From contig JBOGWX010000066.1 in assembly GCA_050694055.1 (NCBI GenBank), positions 1-64,000 on the forward strand: 64,000 bases of DNA, written 5' to 3'. Positions 36,358 through 44,573 of the stretch are shown piece after piece. Source of the DNA: WHSV01 sp050694055 (GTDB lineage: Bacteria > Actinomycetota > CADDZG01 > WHSQ01). Under the pieces are notes generated by a model. The model saw only the letters and a program-made list of their open reading frames with translations, was not told where the DNA came from and ran no database searches. The stretch's first letter is position 1. Each line of letters starts with the position of its first letter. A program made the position numbers and the translations under genes.

Positions 36358-37809
36358 TCACCCGTGGCGTTCGGCGAGCGCCCGCGCGTGACGCTCCCGG
36401 CCCGTCGCGCGGAGTCGCGAAAGGTACTCGGGCAACATCCCCTGGGTGTAGAGGGGCCCGCCCTCCCGGATCACGGTGACCAGCGGGTCGACCGCGGCCG
36501 GCGCGGACGCCACCATGCCGGCGTGCCAGTCGGACAGAAGGTGCATGGAGTGGTCCACCACAGCGGGTCGCTCGGCCGCGAGGTCGCGCTGTTCGTGAGC
36601 ATCATCGATCGCGTCGAAGAGCATCACCGGCCGGAGATCCTTGAACCCGTCGTGGTAGGTGCGGATACACATGTAGCGATCGAAGCGGACTGCTCGCTGG
36701 CAGCTCCACGCGCCCTGTCCACAGACGAGGTAGTTACGTCCGTCTTCGTTACCGGAGCGGACTGCACCTGCGAATGGGCGCGCGTCCCAGATCGCCGGCA
36801 CCTCTGCTCCTGCGAGCTCTAGGAGTGTCGCGACGACGTCGAAGTGGTAGTGGAGCGCCCGGTCGATGCGCGCCGGGACTCCCGGCCAGCGGACGATCAT
36901 CGGTATCCGGCAGGTGATGAGGTCGGCGGTCTGGTGGTCGCCCCAGATGTTGAGCTCGCCGAGGTTCTCTCCGTGGTCGCCGGTGATGATCAGCACGGAC
37001 TCATCGAGCACTCCGGCACGGTCGAGCTCCTCGAACAGCGCGCCGATGTGCTCGTCGGCATAGCGGACGCCGGCGTCGTAGGCGTCGATCCATTCTCGCA
37101 GAGCCTGCATGCTGTCGATCTCGCAGGGCATCCGGGGCCAGGGTCCACGGTCTCCGCCTTCATCGTCCCAGCCGCGCGGCTCGCGCGCGCTGTGTGGTCC
37201 GTGGCCGTCCCACAAGCGAGCCCTGACCTCATCGTTCAGCCATGCAGGCAAGGGCTCGCCGGCGAAGGGATCACCGTCGTCGTCGGGCACGCGATAGGGC
37301 GTGTGCGGATCCCAGTAGTTGACGTGGAGGTACCAGTCATCGGAGGCGGCGTTGCGTCTCAGCCAGTCGCGCGCGAGCAGGTTCACGTCATGTGCGCTCT
37401 CCATCCCGCGCATGCCCGGGTTGTAGATCTCGGTGAAGCCCGCGTACCAGTGCCACGCGGAGTGCCGTTCGCCGAAGGAACTAATCGACGCGGTGCGGAG
37501 CCCCGCCCCACGCAACACACTCATCCAGCCGGTGGTCGAGAGCAAGTCCTGTTCACGGCGCGCGGCCCCCTCTCCGAAGGGCACCGCCGCGCTGCCGCCA
37601 TGACCGACGACGCCGGTATGGAAGCCCGTCCTACCGCTCCACATTGCCGTGCGCGACGGCAGGCACGGTGTGTCGGACGCGTAGCACTGTTCGAACACGA
37701 GCGCGTCGCGCGCGATGCGGTCGATGTTCGGGCTCGTGTCGCGGTGATAGCCGTAACATCCGAGATGGTCGGGACGCAGGCTGTCGACATCGACGTGGAG
37801 GATGCGCAC
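36358..37809 (-). CDS. Type I sulfatase (alkaline phosphatase superfamily)
   Basis: A 483-aa arylsulfatase-family enzyme. The formylglycine motif is CLPSR (Cys about 49) in the full S1 context DTPCLPSRTAMWSGRTGFHTG; metal ligands are visible in VDVDSLRPDHLG near the N-terminus and LIITGDHGENLGE. There is no signal peptide, so it should act in the cytoplasm, perhaps on imported sulfated sugars. It needs a formylglycine-generating enzyme, which is not in the window. It lies 55 bp downstream of the RTX-glycosidase gene on the same strand and so should be read from the LacI-operator promoter at 39.85 kb. It converges on the GH39 gene. Substrate inferred from context only. Confidence 0.88.
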   Translation of the reverse strand: MRILHVDVDSLRPDHLGCYGYHRDTSPNIDRIARDALVFEQCYASDTPCLPSRTAMWSGRTGFHTGVVGHGGSAAVPFGEGAARREQDLLSTTGWMSVLRGAGLRTASISSFGERHSAWHWYAGFTEIYNPGMRGMESAHDVNLLARDWLRRNAASDDWYLHVNYWDPHTPYRVPDDDGDPFAGEPLPAWLNDEVRARLWDGHGPHSAREPRGWDDEGGDRGPWPRMPCEIDSMQALREWIDAYDAGVRYADEHIGALFEELDRAGVLDESVLIITGDHGENLGELNIWGDHQTADLITCRIPMIVRWPGVPARIDRALHYHFDVVATLLELAGAEVPAIWDARPFAGAVRSGNEDGRNYLVCGQGAWSCQRAVRFDRYMCIRTYHDGFKDLRPVMLFDAIDDAHEQRDLAAERPAVVDHSMHLLSDWHAGMVASAPAAVDPLVTVIREGGPLYTQGMLPEYLSRLRATGRERHARALAERHG

Positions 37810-37864
37810 GGACTATCGCTCGGCAGGTCCTCGGGTCGCGCGCCCCGCTAGGTTCAAGCGGCGT

Positions 37865-39721
37865 TCAGCGGCACGCGTTGGCCGTATCCTCGCCGGAGAC
37901 ATCCGGACAGGTGTTTGTACCCGCTCCACCCTCGTGATGATCGCTTCCCGCACCGCCGGCGAGGACGTCGTCGCCGGGCCCCCCCGACAGAACGTCGGCG
38001 CCGGCCCCTCCCGACAGGTGATCGTCGCCGGCGCCGCCGTAGAGGGTGTCCGCTCCATCTCCGCCCTCGAGCCGGTCGTCGCCTCGGTCGCCGAACAGCG
38101 CATCGTCGCCGCCGTTGCCGGTAATCACATCGTCGCCGCCGAGCCCGCAGATGACGTCGTCGCCGGGGGTTCCGCTCAGCACGTCGTCCCCGCGAGTGCC
38201 CAGGATCGTGCATCCTCGTGGATCTACGTTGAACTCCTCGACGGCCATGGGCGGACGGAGGCTCCGTTCGAAGCGCGCGTCGACGAAGGTCGTCCGCAAC
38301 ATGTCGTCTGCCAGTGCGTTACCGAGTGCGGCCATGATCATGCCCTGGTCGAGCGAGAGGTAGGAGTCCGACACGACGCCGGAGTCGACGTTGACGGAGT
38401 CCCTGAACCCCCACTTGGAGTAGATGTCGAAGTCGCGCTCCAGCCGCGCGAGGTTCGCCAGCGTCTCCTCCGGCGCCCAGCGCAGAGCGAGGAACGCGGC
38501 GTGAGGGGTCACGACGCCGTTCGTGTAATCCTCTGGCTCGGGAAGAGGTTGAGGATCCCGGCCCTCGCATCCCTCGAATCCGTAGTCGACCAGGGTGTTG
38601 TCGTTGTTGGACGGGTATCCCTGAGGATCCATGCCGATGGCCTCCACGCCATAGGCCCTGTAGCCCCCGTCGGGGTTGTTCGCGGGAGAGAAACCCCAGT
38701 AGCCGTAGAGCGCGTCCTCGAGGCCGTGGTGGATCTGGGCGCGCACCCACAGGTCGTGATTGGCTCGCCAGCTCCCCGGTGCCCAGACGTCCTCGGGGAC
38801 GAACAGCGCCGGCATCAACGCTTCGAACATGCTCCCGCCCCACGCGGGCGTCATGCGCATACCGGCATACCGGTACGTCCCCTCGAAGACTTGTTCGCCG
38901 AAATAGAGACGATCGAACCCGACTGGGCGCATCTCCTGCCAGCTCCAGTCGCAACTGTCGGGAAAGCTTCGCCATGCTCCGAAATAGTGGCGCGGCGGAA
39001 TCTCACCCTTCGCAATACCGATGTAGCTCGCGATGCGACTCTCGCTGACGATCGTGTCGTAGCAGCACGGGCCCTCTTCGGTGCTGGGATCGTAGTGGAA
39101 CAGGATGCGATTCACCTCCGGCCGGTAGTAGAGGCCGAAGTCCATGCTGTCGTACAGGGTTCGCGCGCGCCGGTTCAGTTCGGGGACGCGGTTGGCAACA
39201 AGGTGTAAGGCGGCGGCGAGCCACCCGTTGTCGACCGAGGACAAAATGGGTGTGATCGGCTCGCCGGTGGGAGGCCACTCGGTCAGTTTCTCCCCGGTGC
39301 GGTGGTCGTACCAGTTGAAGTACTGGCCGCTCTGCTCGTGGCGTTCCATGTGCTCCAGGGTCGAGATCGTGTGGGCCAGGCGCGCCACCACCTCGTCGCG
39401 GCCGATGAGGTCGAGCTCTTGGGCGACGAGCGCGCTCCACATGTACGCGCCGATGTTCGTGGTGGAGGTCTCGACCGCGCGCGTGCCGTCGCTGAACAGC
39501 TTGTCGGTCGGCAGTCCGCTGTCGTCGTCCACCATGGCCACCATCGAGGCCCAGGTGTCCCGTGCGTAACGGAGGAGCACCGGCCGCGCGGCCCCCGCGT
39601 CTGCGCGGACGAACGAGCCACCGGACGCTTCCGTCGACGCGCTCGACGGAGTGACCAAAGCGGCGCCGACGAGTGCCGAGACCGTCGCTGCCGCCACCAA
39701 CCGCCTGTAACCCAGGGACAT
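37865..39721 (-). CDS. Secreted glucoamylase-like (PF10091/DUF3131-type) hydrolase with C-terminal RTX repeats
   Basis: A 618-aa exported protein. The signal peptide is MSLGYRRLVAAATVSALVGAALVTPSSA. Residues about 40-500 resemble the (alpha/alpha)6 glycoamylase-like fold seen in beta-1,2-glucan-active enzymes: IGAYMWSALVAQELDLI, YDHRTGEKL, SVDNGWLAAALHLV, ESRIASYIGIAKGEIPPRHYFGAW, WGGSMFEALMPALFVPE, TPHAAFLALRWAPEETLANL and LSLDQGMIMAALGNAL. From about 508 to the end are some eleven calcium-binding GGxGxD nonapeptides, typical of RTX secreted proteins. GGAGG precedes ATG 39721. It has its own LacI operator pair upstream, so it is likely the secreted depolymerase of the regulon. Linkage specificity is unknown. 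Confidence 0.85.
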   Translation of the reverse strand: MSLGYRRLVAAATVSALVGAALVTPSSASTEASGGSFVRADAGAARPVLLRYARDTWASMVAMVDDDSGLPTDKLFSDGTRAVETSTTNIGAYMWSALVAQELDLIGRDEVVARLAHTISTLEHMERHEQSGQYFNWYDHRTGEKLTEWPPTGEPITPILSSVDNGWLAAALHLVANRVPELNRRARTLYDSMDFGLYYRPEVNRILFHYDPSTEEGPCCYDTIVSESRIASYIGIAKGEIPPRHYFGAWRSFPDSCDWSWQEMRPVGFDRLYFGEQVFEGTYRYAGMRMTPAWGGSMFEALMPALFVPEDVWAPGSWRANHDLWVRAQIHHGLEDALYGYWGFSPANNPDGGYRAYGVEAIGMDPQGYPSNNDNTLVDYGFEGCEGRDPQPLPEPEDYTNGVVTPHAAFLALRWAPEETLANLARLERDFDIYSKWGFRDSVNVDSGVVSDSYLSLDQGMIMAALGNALADDMLRTTFVDARFERSLRPPMAVEEFNVDPRGCTILGTRGDDVLSGTPGDDVICGLGGDDVITGNGGDDALFGDRGDDRLEGGDGADTLYGGAGDDHLSGGAGADVLSGGPGDDVLAGGAGSDHHEGGAGTNTCPDVSGEDTANACR

Positions 39722-39812
39722 GGCTCCCTCCTTGCCATCCCGGGCGCGGGCCACACGACCTGATGTCGAGGACCGGTGCGGGTGGCCCCCGCCGCCTGCT
39801 CCAGCCTGCATG

Positions 39813-39856
39813 AATGCGCTTACATACAAAGTAAGCGCTTTCATACGCCCTGTCAA
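39813..39856 (-). promoter_or_regulatory. Promoter of the RTX-glycosidase/sulfatase operon with a LacI operator pair
   Basis: On the minus strand a consensus TTGACA (39856-39851) is followed at 17 bp by a weak -10 (TACTTT). An operator TAAGCGCTTT (39832-39841 on the + strand, 9/10 match to the lacI operators) overlaps the core promoter, and a second, AATGCGCTTA (39813-39822, 8/10), lies 19 bp away. Spacing and flanks (TTGAC, TATG, ATGTAAGCGC) mirror the lacI promoter at 30265. Confidence 0.78.
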
Positions 39857-39875
39857 ACCTAAGAGGCTTCGAGGG

Positions 39876-41033
39876 TCATCGCTGCGCCTCGGGGGGCGTA
39901 CCGACGATCTCCTCGTAGGCGGCCGGATCGGTGGCGCCCTCGGTCGAGAGCACCAGGGCCGTGGTGTTTCGGTCGATGCCGAGTGCGGCTCTCGCTTCGT
40001 GGTCGTCCAGCAACTCGAGCAGGCACGCGATCCCCGCCGCCCCGGTCTCCCCAGAGACGATGCCTGCGCCGGCGAGGGATCGCATCCCTTCGCGGGCGCG
40101 TTCGTCTGCGAGTGCGACGTAGGCGTCGTAGCCGCGCGACACGAGCGGCCAGGCGACGATCGACGGTGTCCCGCAGTTGAGGCCGGCCATGATGGAGTCG
40201 TGCGGTCCGGGGATCGTGACGATCCGGCCCGCCGCCATCGAGGCCAGGACGCAGGCCGAGACCTCGGGTTCCACGCCCACCATGCGCGGACCACGACGGA
40301 CCCCGGCTCGCCTGAAGTGGCGCACCGCGGCGGCCGCCAGCGCACCTACTCCGATCTGAACGACGACGAGGCCGGGGGAGCCGTCGCCACGCTCGGACAA
40401 CTGGTCCTCGATCTCCCAGAAGATCGTCGAGTAGCCCTCCATGACCCAACGGGGGACGTCCTCGTAGCCGGCCCACGAGGTGTCCGATATCACGAGGCAG
40501 CGCTCACCCGCTTCACGTGCGGAGCGCGCAACCGCCTCGTCGTAGGTCCCGTCCACGATCTCGCAGGACGCTCCTTCGCTCTCGATTCCCTCTATGCGCG
40601 CGGCCGCGGTTCCCGCGGGCACGAAGATCCGCGCCGAGAGCCCGAGCAGCTTGGCTATGCGCGCCACCGCGCGCCCGTGGTTGCCGTCGGTCGCCGCGGC
40701 CAGGGCCAGGGAACGATGCGGCGCGAGCTGAACGGCGAGCTCCTCGAGGCGACCCCATTCTCCGAAGCCTCCGACGTGTCTCTCGAGCGCCCGGTACACG
40801 CCCCAGGAGGCCCCGAGGATCTTGAACGAGGGCAGGCCGAGGCGGCTCGACTCGTCCTTGACCCACAGGCGCCCGAGGTCCAACTCCGCGGCGAGCGTCG
40901 GCGCCTCCCGCAGGTGCGAGCGCTCGTAGCCGGGCAGGCGGCGGTGATAGTCGAGTGCCGCTCGATCGGGGGCCGCGCCGGCCGCCTCGGAGGTGACCTG
41001 CAGGTTCCAATGGATCCTCGTCATCCCGAGCAT
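39876..41033 (-). CDS. dpaL: Diaminopropionate ammonia-lyase (DpaL/YgeX)
   Basis: A 385-aa fold-type II PLP enzyme that converts 2,3-diaminopropionate to pyruvate and two ammonia. The Schiff-base lysine is in LPSFKILGASWGVY (about Lys71), followed by the DpaL-typical AAATDGNHGRAVA, IVDGTYDEAVARSA, ISDTSWAGYEDVPRWVMEGYST, the phosphate-binding QIGVGALAAA and MAGLNCGTPS. DpaL is part of the yge purine set and is the step that releases pyruvate. ATG 41033 gives the full N-terminus; ATG 41024 is close behind. It points away from the toxin-antitoxin pair and its 3' end lies about 20 bp from the LacI-regulated promoter at 39856. Confidence 0.88.
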   Translation of the reverse strand: MLGMTRIHWNLQVTSEAAGAAPDRAALDYHRRLPGYERSHLREAPTLAAELDLGRLWVKDESSRLGLPSFKILGASWGVYRALERHVGGFGEWGRLEELAVQLAPHRSLALAAATDGNHGRAVARIAKLLGLSARIFVPAGTAAARIEGIESEGASCEIVDGTYDEAVARSAREAGERCLVISDTSWAGYEDVPRWVMEGYSTIFWEIEDQLSERGDGSPGLVVVQIGVGALAAAAVRHFRRAGVRRGPRMVGVEPEVSACVLASMAAGRIVTIPGPHDSIMAGLNCGTPSIVAWPLVSRGYDAYVALADERAREGMRSLAGAGIVSGETGAAGIACLLELLDDHEARAALGIDRNTTALVLSTEGATDPAAYEEIVGTPPEAQR

Positions 41034-41069
41034 CTTGACGCATGCCCCGCCCCGCCCGTCTCCTTGGTA

Positions 41070-41099
41070 GAAAGTACGACTTTCCTTCTTTCAGAAAGT
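41070..41099. promoter_or_regulatory. Interleaved GAAAGT/ACTTTC palindromes in the divergent dpaL/abrB region
   Basis: GAAAGT (41070-41075), ACTTTC (41079-41084) and GAAAGT (41094-41099) form two overlapping inverted repeats between dpaL and the AbrB-type antitoxin, 34-63 bp upstream of the antitoxin ATG. This is the usual place for antitoxin autoregulation. The sequence does not match the LacI operators. Confidence 0.5.
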
Positions 41100-41132
41100 G
41101 CATAAGACTGAGGCTGCCCCAAGGAGGCTTCG

Positions 41133-41407
41133 ATGGCGGCTACCAGAATCAGAGCGAAGGGCCAGGTCACGATTCCACGTGAGATCCGGGAGCGCGCCCG
41201 CCTCGAGGAGGGCGATCCGGTCGAGGTAGAGATGGTTCCCGAGGGCATCCTCCTGAAGCCCCAGAAGGTGATCGACGCATCCCAGGCATGGTTTTGGACG
41301 CCGGCCTGGCAGGCGGGCGAACGAGAGGCCTCACTCGATATATCGTAGAGGGGCGCGTCGAGATCTCCAAGACGGGCGATGACTTCCTCGAGTCGCTCGA
41401 CGAGTAA
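41133..41407 (+). pseudogene. AbrB/SpoVT-type antitoxin with a frameshifted C-terminus
   Basis: The frame from ATG 41133 (GGAGG upstream) encodes a complete AbrB swapped-hairpin DNA-binding domain (MAATRIRAKGQVTIPREIRERARLEEGDPVEV) and the start of the C-terminal tail (SQAWFWTPAWQAGEREASLDI), then stops at 41346. The usual tail EGRVEISKTGDDFLESLDE is present in another frame and ends at TAA 41405. Removing one AT from ATATAT (41338-41343 region) restores a normal protein of about 90 aa. The lost part is where such antitoxins bind the toxin. It may be a repeat slippage in the genome or in the sequence. Confidence 0.75.
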
Positions 41408-41425
41408 CTCTCTGGCTTCGAGCTC

Positions 41426-41722
41426 TTGCCGACGTACGGAACAACCCATCGCTTCAACAAAGACCATGCCGCGCTCTCCGCTGAAGACAAAGAGCGCTTC
41501 AGGGCGGCGGTCACTAAGTTTGTTGCAGATCTCGAAGCAGGAAGACCCTTCCGCAGGGGGCTTCGCGTCAAGCGAGTGCGGGGGACCGACGCCATCTTCG
41601 AAATGACCTGGGCCGACGACGGCCGGGCAACCTTTGAGTACGGAGAGGAGCAGATCGAGGGGGAGCCACAAGTGATCTGGCGCCGAGTCGGCACCTACGA
41701 GGTCTTCGGGCGGACCACTTAG
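41426..41722 (+). CDS. RelE/BrnT-like toxin paired with the AbrB-type antitoxin
   Basis: A 98-aa small basic protein matching toxins found downstream of AbrB-type antitoxins: FRAAVTKFVADLEAGR, FRRGLRVKRVRGTDAIFEMTWADDGRATFEYGE and IWRRVGTYEVF. The WRR-x-GTH/Y-x-V-F end and LRVKRV strand are RelE-superfamily features, suggesting an mRNA interferase; catalytic activity cannot be read from sequence. The only legal start is TTG 41426, yet family-like residues (FELLP) begin before it, back to the antitoxin TAA in the same frame. Its stop overlaps the convergent hydantoinase gene by four bases. Confidence 0.7.
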   Translation: MPTYGTTHRFNKDHAALSAEDKERFRAAVTKFVADLEAGRPFRRGLRVKRVRGTDAIFEMTWADDGRATFEYGEEQIEGEPQVIWRRVGTYEVFGRTT

Positions 41723-43137
41723 TCTCCTCCGGCGAGGTACCCACTCGGTCCTCGGGGAACGAACCGACCCCAACCCGTAGCTTCTGTGGGCTCTCCGTCG
41801 CGCGCCACGACGCGGCCGCGCGACAGCACGAGGCTGGGCCAGCCCCGCACAGTGAGGTCCGCGTAGGGCGAGTAGTCGACGTTCATGTGCAGGCGCTCTG
41901 CGACGAGGGGCCGCTCCGCAGAGGGATCGAAGACGACGATGTCGGCGTCGGCCCCCGCGCCGAGCTCGCCCTTGCGTGGATGCAGACCGAAGAGCTTGGC
42001 GGGAGTCGTGCAGCAGCGATCCACCCACTCGGTCAGGCCGAGCCGCCCCTCGACGACCTTTTGATAGATGAGCGCGAGCCTGGTCTCGATGCCCGGCACG
42101 CCTCCGGGGATCTGAGTGAAGTCTTGCCAGCCGCCACCGTCGAGCCCGGCGCGCTTGTCCGCGGCAGTGAAGGGGCAGTGGTCGGTCGCCACGACCTGCA
42201 GGTGACCCAGTCTGAGGCCCTCCCACAGCTCCTCGGCGTGGTGGGGGTCGCGCAGCGGTGGGGCGCACACGTAGCGGGCGGCCTCGGCCGCGGCACCCTC
42301 GTAGCGCTCGGCCGAGAGATAGAGGTACTGGGGGCAGGTCTCGGCATAGAAGTCCAGGCCAACCTCGCGCGCGCGCCGGACGCGCTCGAGAGCCGGTGCG
42401 CTCGATAGGTGCACGACGTAACACGCGGCCCCCGTGTTTTCGGCGAGCCGGAGCGCCCGCAGCACCGCGTCCGCTTCGGCCTCGGGGGGCCGCGTTAGCG
42501 CGTGGTAGCGGGGCTCGGTGTGCCCCGCGCCGAGCGCTTCGGCGCGCCGGGTCGCAACCGTCGCGTCGTCCTCGCAGTGGAGACAGACGAGCGCACGATA
42601 CTTCTCGGCTGCCGTCATGACCTCGGCGATGATCTCGTCGGAGACCATCAGCCGCTCGGGATAGGTCATGTACAGCTTGAAGCTCGTAATGCCGGACTCG
42701 ACCATTTCGGCAACGAGATCATCGGCCGGACGCGCCAGCTCGGTGATCGTCATGTGGAAGGAGTAGTCGATCACCGCCTTGCCTGCCGCCTTGCGGTGCC
42801 ACGCGGCGAGGCCTTGGGCGAGCGACTCCCCCCGGTAAGCGGTGGCGAAGTCGATCACCGTCGTCGTCCCGCCGCACGCGGCGGCGACGGTTCCGCTGGT
42901 GAAGTCGTCGGATGAGCGCGCCACGCCGACCTCCATGTCGAGATGGGTGTGGACGTCGACCGCGCCCGGTATCACGAGCTTGCCCTCGGCCTCGATGGTG
43001 TCGTCCGCCCCGGCATCGATATCGCCGACTCGTTCGATCAGTTCGCCCCGAACGAGCACATCTGCACGCCTGACTGCACCGCCGGAGACGACGTCACCTC
43101 CGCGAATTAGCAGTGTTTGGGGCTCGGATCCGACCAT
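41719..43137 (-). CDS. hyuA: Dihydropyrimidinase/hydantoinase HyuA
   Basis: A 472-aa cyclic amidohydrolase of the D-hydantoinase family. The His-x-His pair is in VIPGAVDVHTHLDMEVG, the carboxylated lysine in ITSFKLYMTYP (about Lys154), further ligands in LVCLHCEDD and YVVHLSSAPAL, and the Asp in VVATDHCPF. It opens a five- or six-membered cyclic imide or hydantoin ring by hydrolysis; in the yge-type purine set the substrate would be a urate-derived ring. ATG 43137 starts the family N-terminus. It is divergent from xdhB with a 96-bp gap. It lies in the right arm of the purine locus, convergent with the toxin gene. Confidence 0.9.
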   Translation of the reverse strand: MVGSEPQTLLIRGGDVVSGGAVRRADVLVRGELIERVGDIDAGADDTIEAEGKLVIPGAVDVHTHLDMEVGVARSSDDFTSGTVAAACGGTTTVIDFATAYRGESLAQGLAAWHRKAAGKAVIDYSFHMTITELARPADDLVAEMVESGITSFKLYMTYPERLMVSDEIIAEVMTAAEKYRALVCLHCEDDATVATRRAEALGAGHTEPRYHALTRPPEAEADAVLRALRLAENTGAACYVVHLSSAPALERVRRAREVGLDFYAETCPQYLYLSAERYEGAAAEAARYVCAPPLRDPHHAEELWEGLRLGHLQVVATDHCPFTAADKRAGLDGGGWQDFTQIPGGVPGIETRLALIYQKVVEGRLGLTEWVDRCCTTPAKLFGLHPRKGELGAGADADIVVFDPSAERPLVAERLHMNVDYSPYADLTVRGWPSLVLSRGRVVARDGEPTEATGWGRFVPRGPSGYLAGGD

Positions 43138-43233
43138 CTTCTACTCCTCGGCAAAATGTTGAAGACTGGTCGCAGCGAATCATAGGTTGCAAGGGGAGGG
43201 TGAGCGTGGTCGTCGAGTCGCTGGAATCGGTTC

Positions 43234-44103
43234 TTGGAAATCCTGCAGCCGGCTAGCTGGAGCGAGGCGCTCGCGGCGAAAGGAGAGCACCCCGAGGCGG
43301 TTCCTCTGGCGGGAGGGACGGACCTCTTGGTCGAGCTCAACTTCGACCGTCGCCGCCCCCAGACGATCATCGATCTGACTCGGATCGCGGAGCTGGGCGA
43401 GTGGTCGCGCTCCGACGGTCACCTGCGACTCGGGGCGGGCGTCACCTATACCGGAGTGATCACGGAGCTCGCGTCCGAACTCCCCGGGCTCGCCATCGCC
43501 TCTCGCACGGTCGGATCTCCACAGATCCGCAACCGCGGCACGATCGGTGGCAATCTCGGCACCTCTTCACCCGCGGGCGACGCGCTCCCACCATTGCTGG
43601 CCGGCGACGCGCGCATCGAGCTCGCCGCGGCGAGGGGGACCCGTGTCGTCCCCCTGGATGAGTTCTGCACCGGGCCGAAGCGCAACGTCCTCGCCCCCGA
43701 CGAGCTCATCGCCGCCATCCACGTGCCTTCCGCGCGCGGCCCCCAGCAGTTCTCCAAGATCGGCACTCGCAACGCGATGGTCATCGCGGTCGCGTCCTTC
43801 GCCCTGTCGCTCGATCCGCCGGCCCGCACGGTCGGAACCGGCATCGGTTCGGCCGGGCCCGTGCCCCTGCGTGCCGCTGCGGCCGAGCGCTTCCTCGAAG
43901 GAGTCCTGGACGACGAAGGTCTCTGGGAGAATCGCGGCTCGCTGCCCGAGACGGCCGTGCTGCGCTTCGGCGAGCTCGTGAGCGAGGCCTCGAGACCCAT
44001 CGACGACGTCAGAGGATCCGCTCCGTACCGTCGTCACGTGCTGACGGTCATGGCCGGGCGCGCGCTCACGTGGGCATGGGACGACTATCGGGAAGTGACC
44101 TGA
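43234..44103 (+). CDS. xdhB: Xanthine dehydrogenase FAD-binding subunit XdhB
   Basis: A 289-aa FAD-binding medium subunit of a molybdenum hydroxylase. The first flavin motif is PLAGGTDLLVELNF, the second NRGTIGGNLGTSSPAGD, with the C-terminal CO-dehydrogenase-type domain from about residue 180. It passes electrons from the iron-sulfur subunit to NAD or another acceptor. The start is TTG 43234 with a poor ribosome site; no better in-frame start exists. Its stop overlaps the XdhC ATG (TGATG), and the next four genes are also overlapped, so 43234-49988 is one polycistronic unit ending with adenine deaminase. Confidence 0.9.
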   Translation: MEILQPASWSEALAAKGEHPEAVPLAGGTDLLVELNFDRRRPQTIIDLTRIAELGEWSRSDGHLRLGAGVTYTGVITELASELPGLAIASRTVGSPQIRNRGTIGGNLGTSSPAGDALPPLLAGDARIELAAARGTRVVPLDEFCTGPKRNVLAPDELIAAIHVPSARGPQQFSKIGTRNAMVIAVASFALSLDPPARTVGTGIGSAGPVPLRAAAAERFLEGVLDDEGLWENRGSLPETAVLRFGELVSEASRPIDDVRGSAPYRRHVLTVMAGRALTWAWDDYREVT

Positions 44104-44573
44104 TGCAGTTGCGGCTCACCGTAAACGGCCACGCGCGCGAGGTGGAGGACTCCTGGGAGGGGGAGAGCCTCCTGTACGTGTTGCGGGAGAGGCTCGGACT
44201 CCCCGGCTCGAAGAACGCGTGCGAACAGGGAGAGTGCGGATCGTGCTCGGTCTACCTCGACGGAGTGCTGGTGTGTTCCTGTCTGGTGCTCGCGGCGCAG
44301 GCGGCGGGTCGCGACGTAACCACGGTCGAGGGACTCGGAGACGACGGCGAGCTTCATCCGGTTCAGAAGGCATTCGTCGAGTCGGGCGCGGTGCAGTGTG
44401 GATTCTGCACTCCGGGACTGGTCGTTGCCACCCACGAGTTGCTGGGGCGCAATCCGCAGCCCACCGACGGGGAGATACGCGAGGCGCTGGCCGGCAACCT
44501 CTGCCGCTGCACGGGTTACGAGAAGATCCTCGACGCGGTGCGGTCGGCCGCGAGCAGGGGTTCCAGCGGGTGA
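44103..44573 (+). CDS. xdhC: Xanthine dehydrogenase [2Fe-2S] subunit XdhC
   Basis: A 156-aa iron-sulfur subunit. The plant-type cluster is bound by NACEQGECGSCSVYLDG and CSC, the second cluster by QCGFCTPG and LCRCTGYEKI; all eight cysteines are visible. It transfers electrons between the molybdenum subunit XdhA and the FAD subunit XdhB. ATG 44103 overlaps the preceding TGA, and its own stop overlaps the deaminase start (GTGA). The name follows the E. coli usage for the iron-sulfur subunit, not the unrelated Mo-insertion chaperone also called XdhC, for which I see no gene. Confidence 0.92.
   Translation: MQLRLTVNGHAREVEDSWEGESLLYVLRERLGLPGSKNACEQGECGSCSVYLDGVLVCSCLVLAAQAAGRDVTTVEGLGDDGELHPVQKAFVESGAVQCGFCTPGLVVATHELLGRNPQPTDGEIREALAGNLCRCTGYEKILDAVRSAASRGSSG

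Noticed and set aside
37900..38230. Periodic repeat resembling a repeat array
   Set aside because: The periodicity is the coding of GGxGxD nonapeptides; there are no spacers or constant direct repeats as in CRISPR.
37802..39208. 468-codon plus-strand frame over the RTX gene
   Set aside because: Shadow of the glucoamylase-like/RTX coding sequence; the true gene has signal peptide, fold motifs and repeats on the minus strand.
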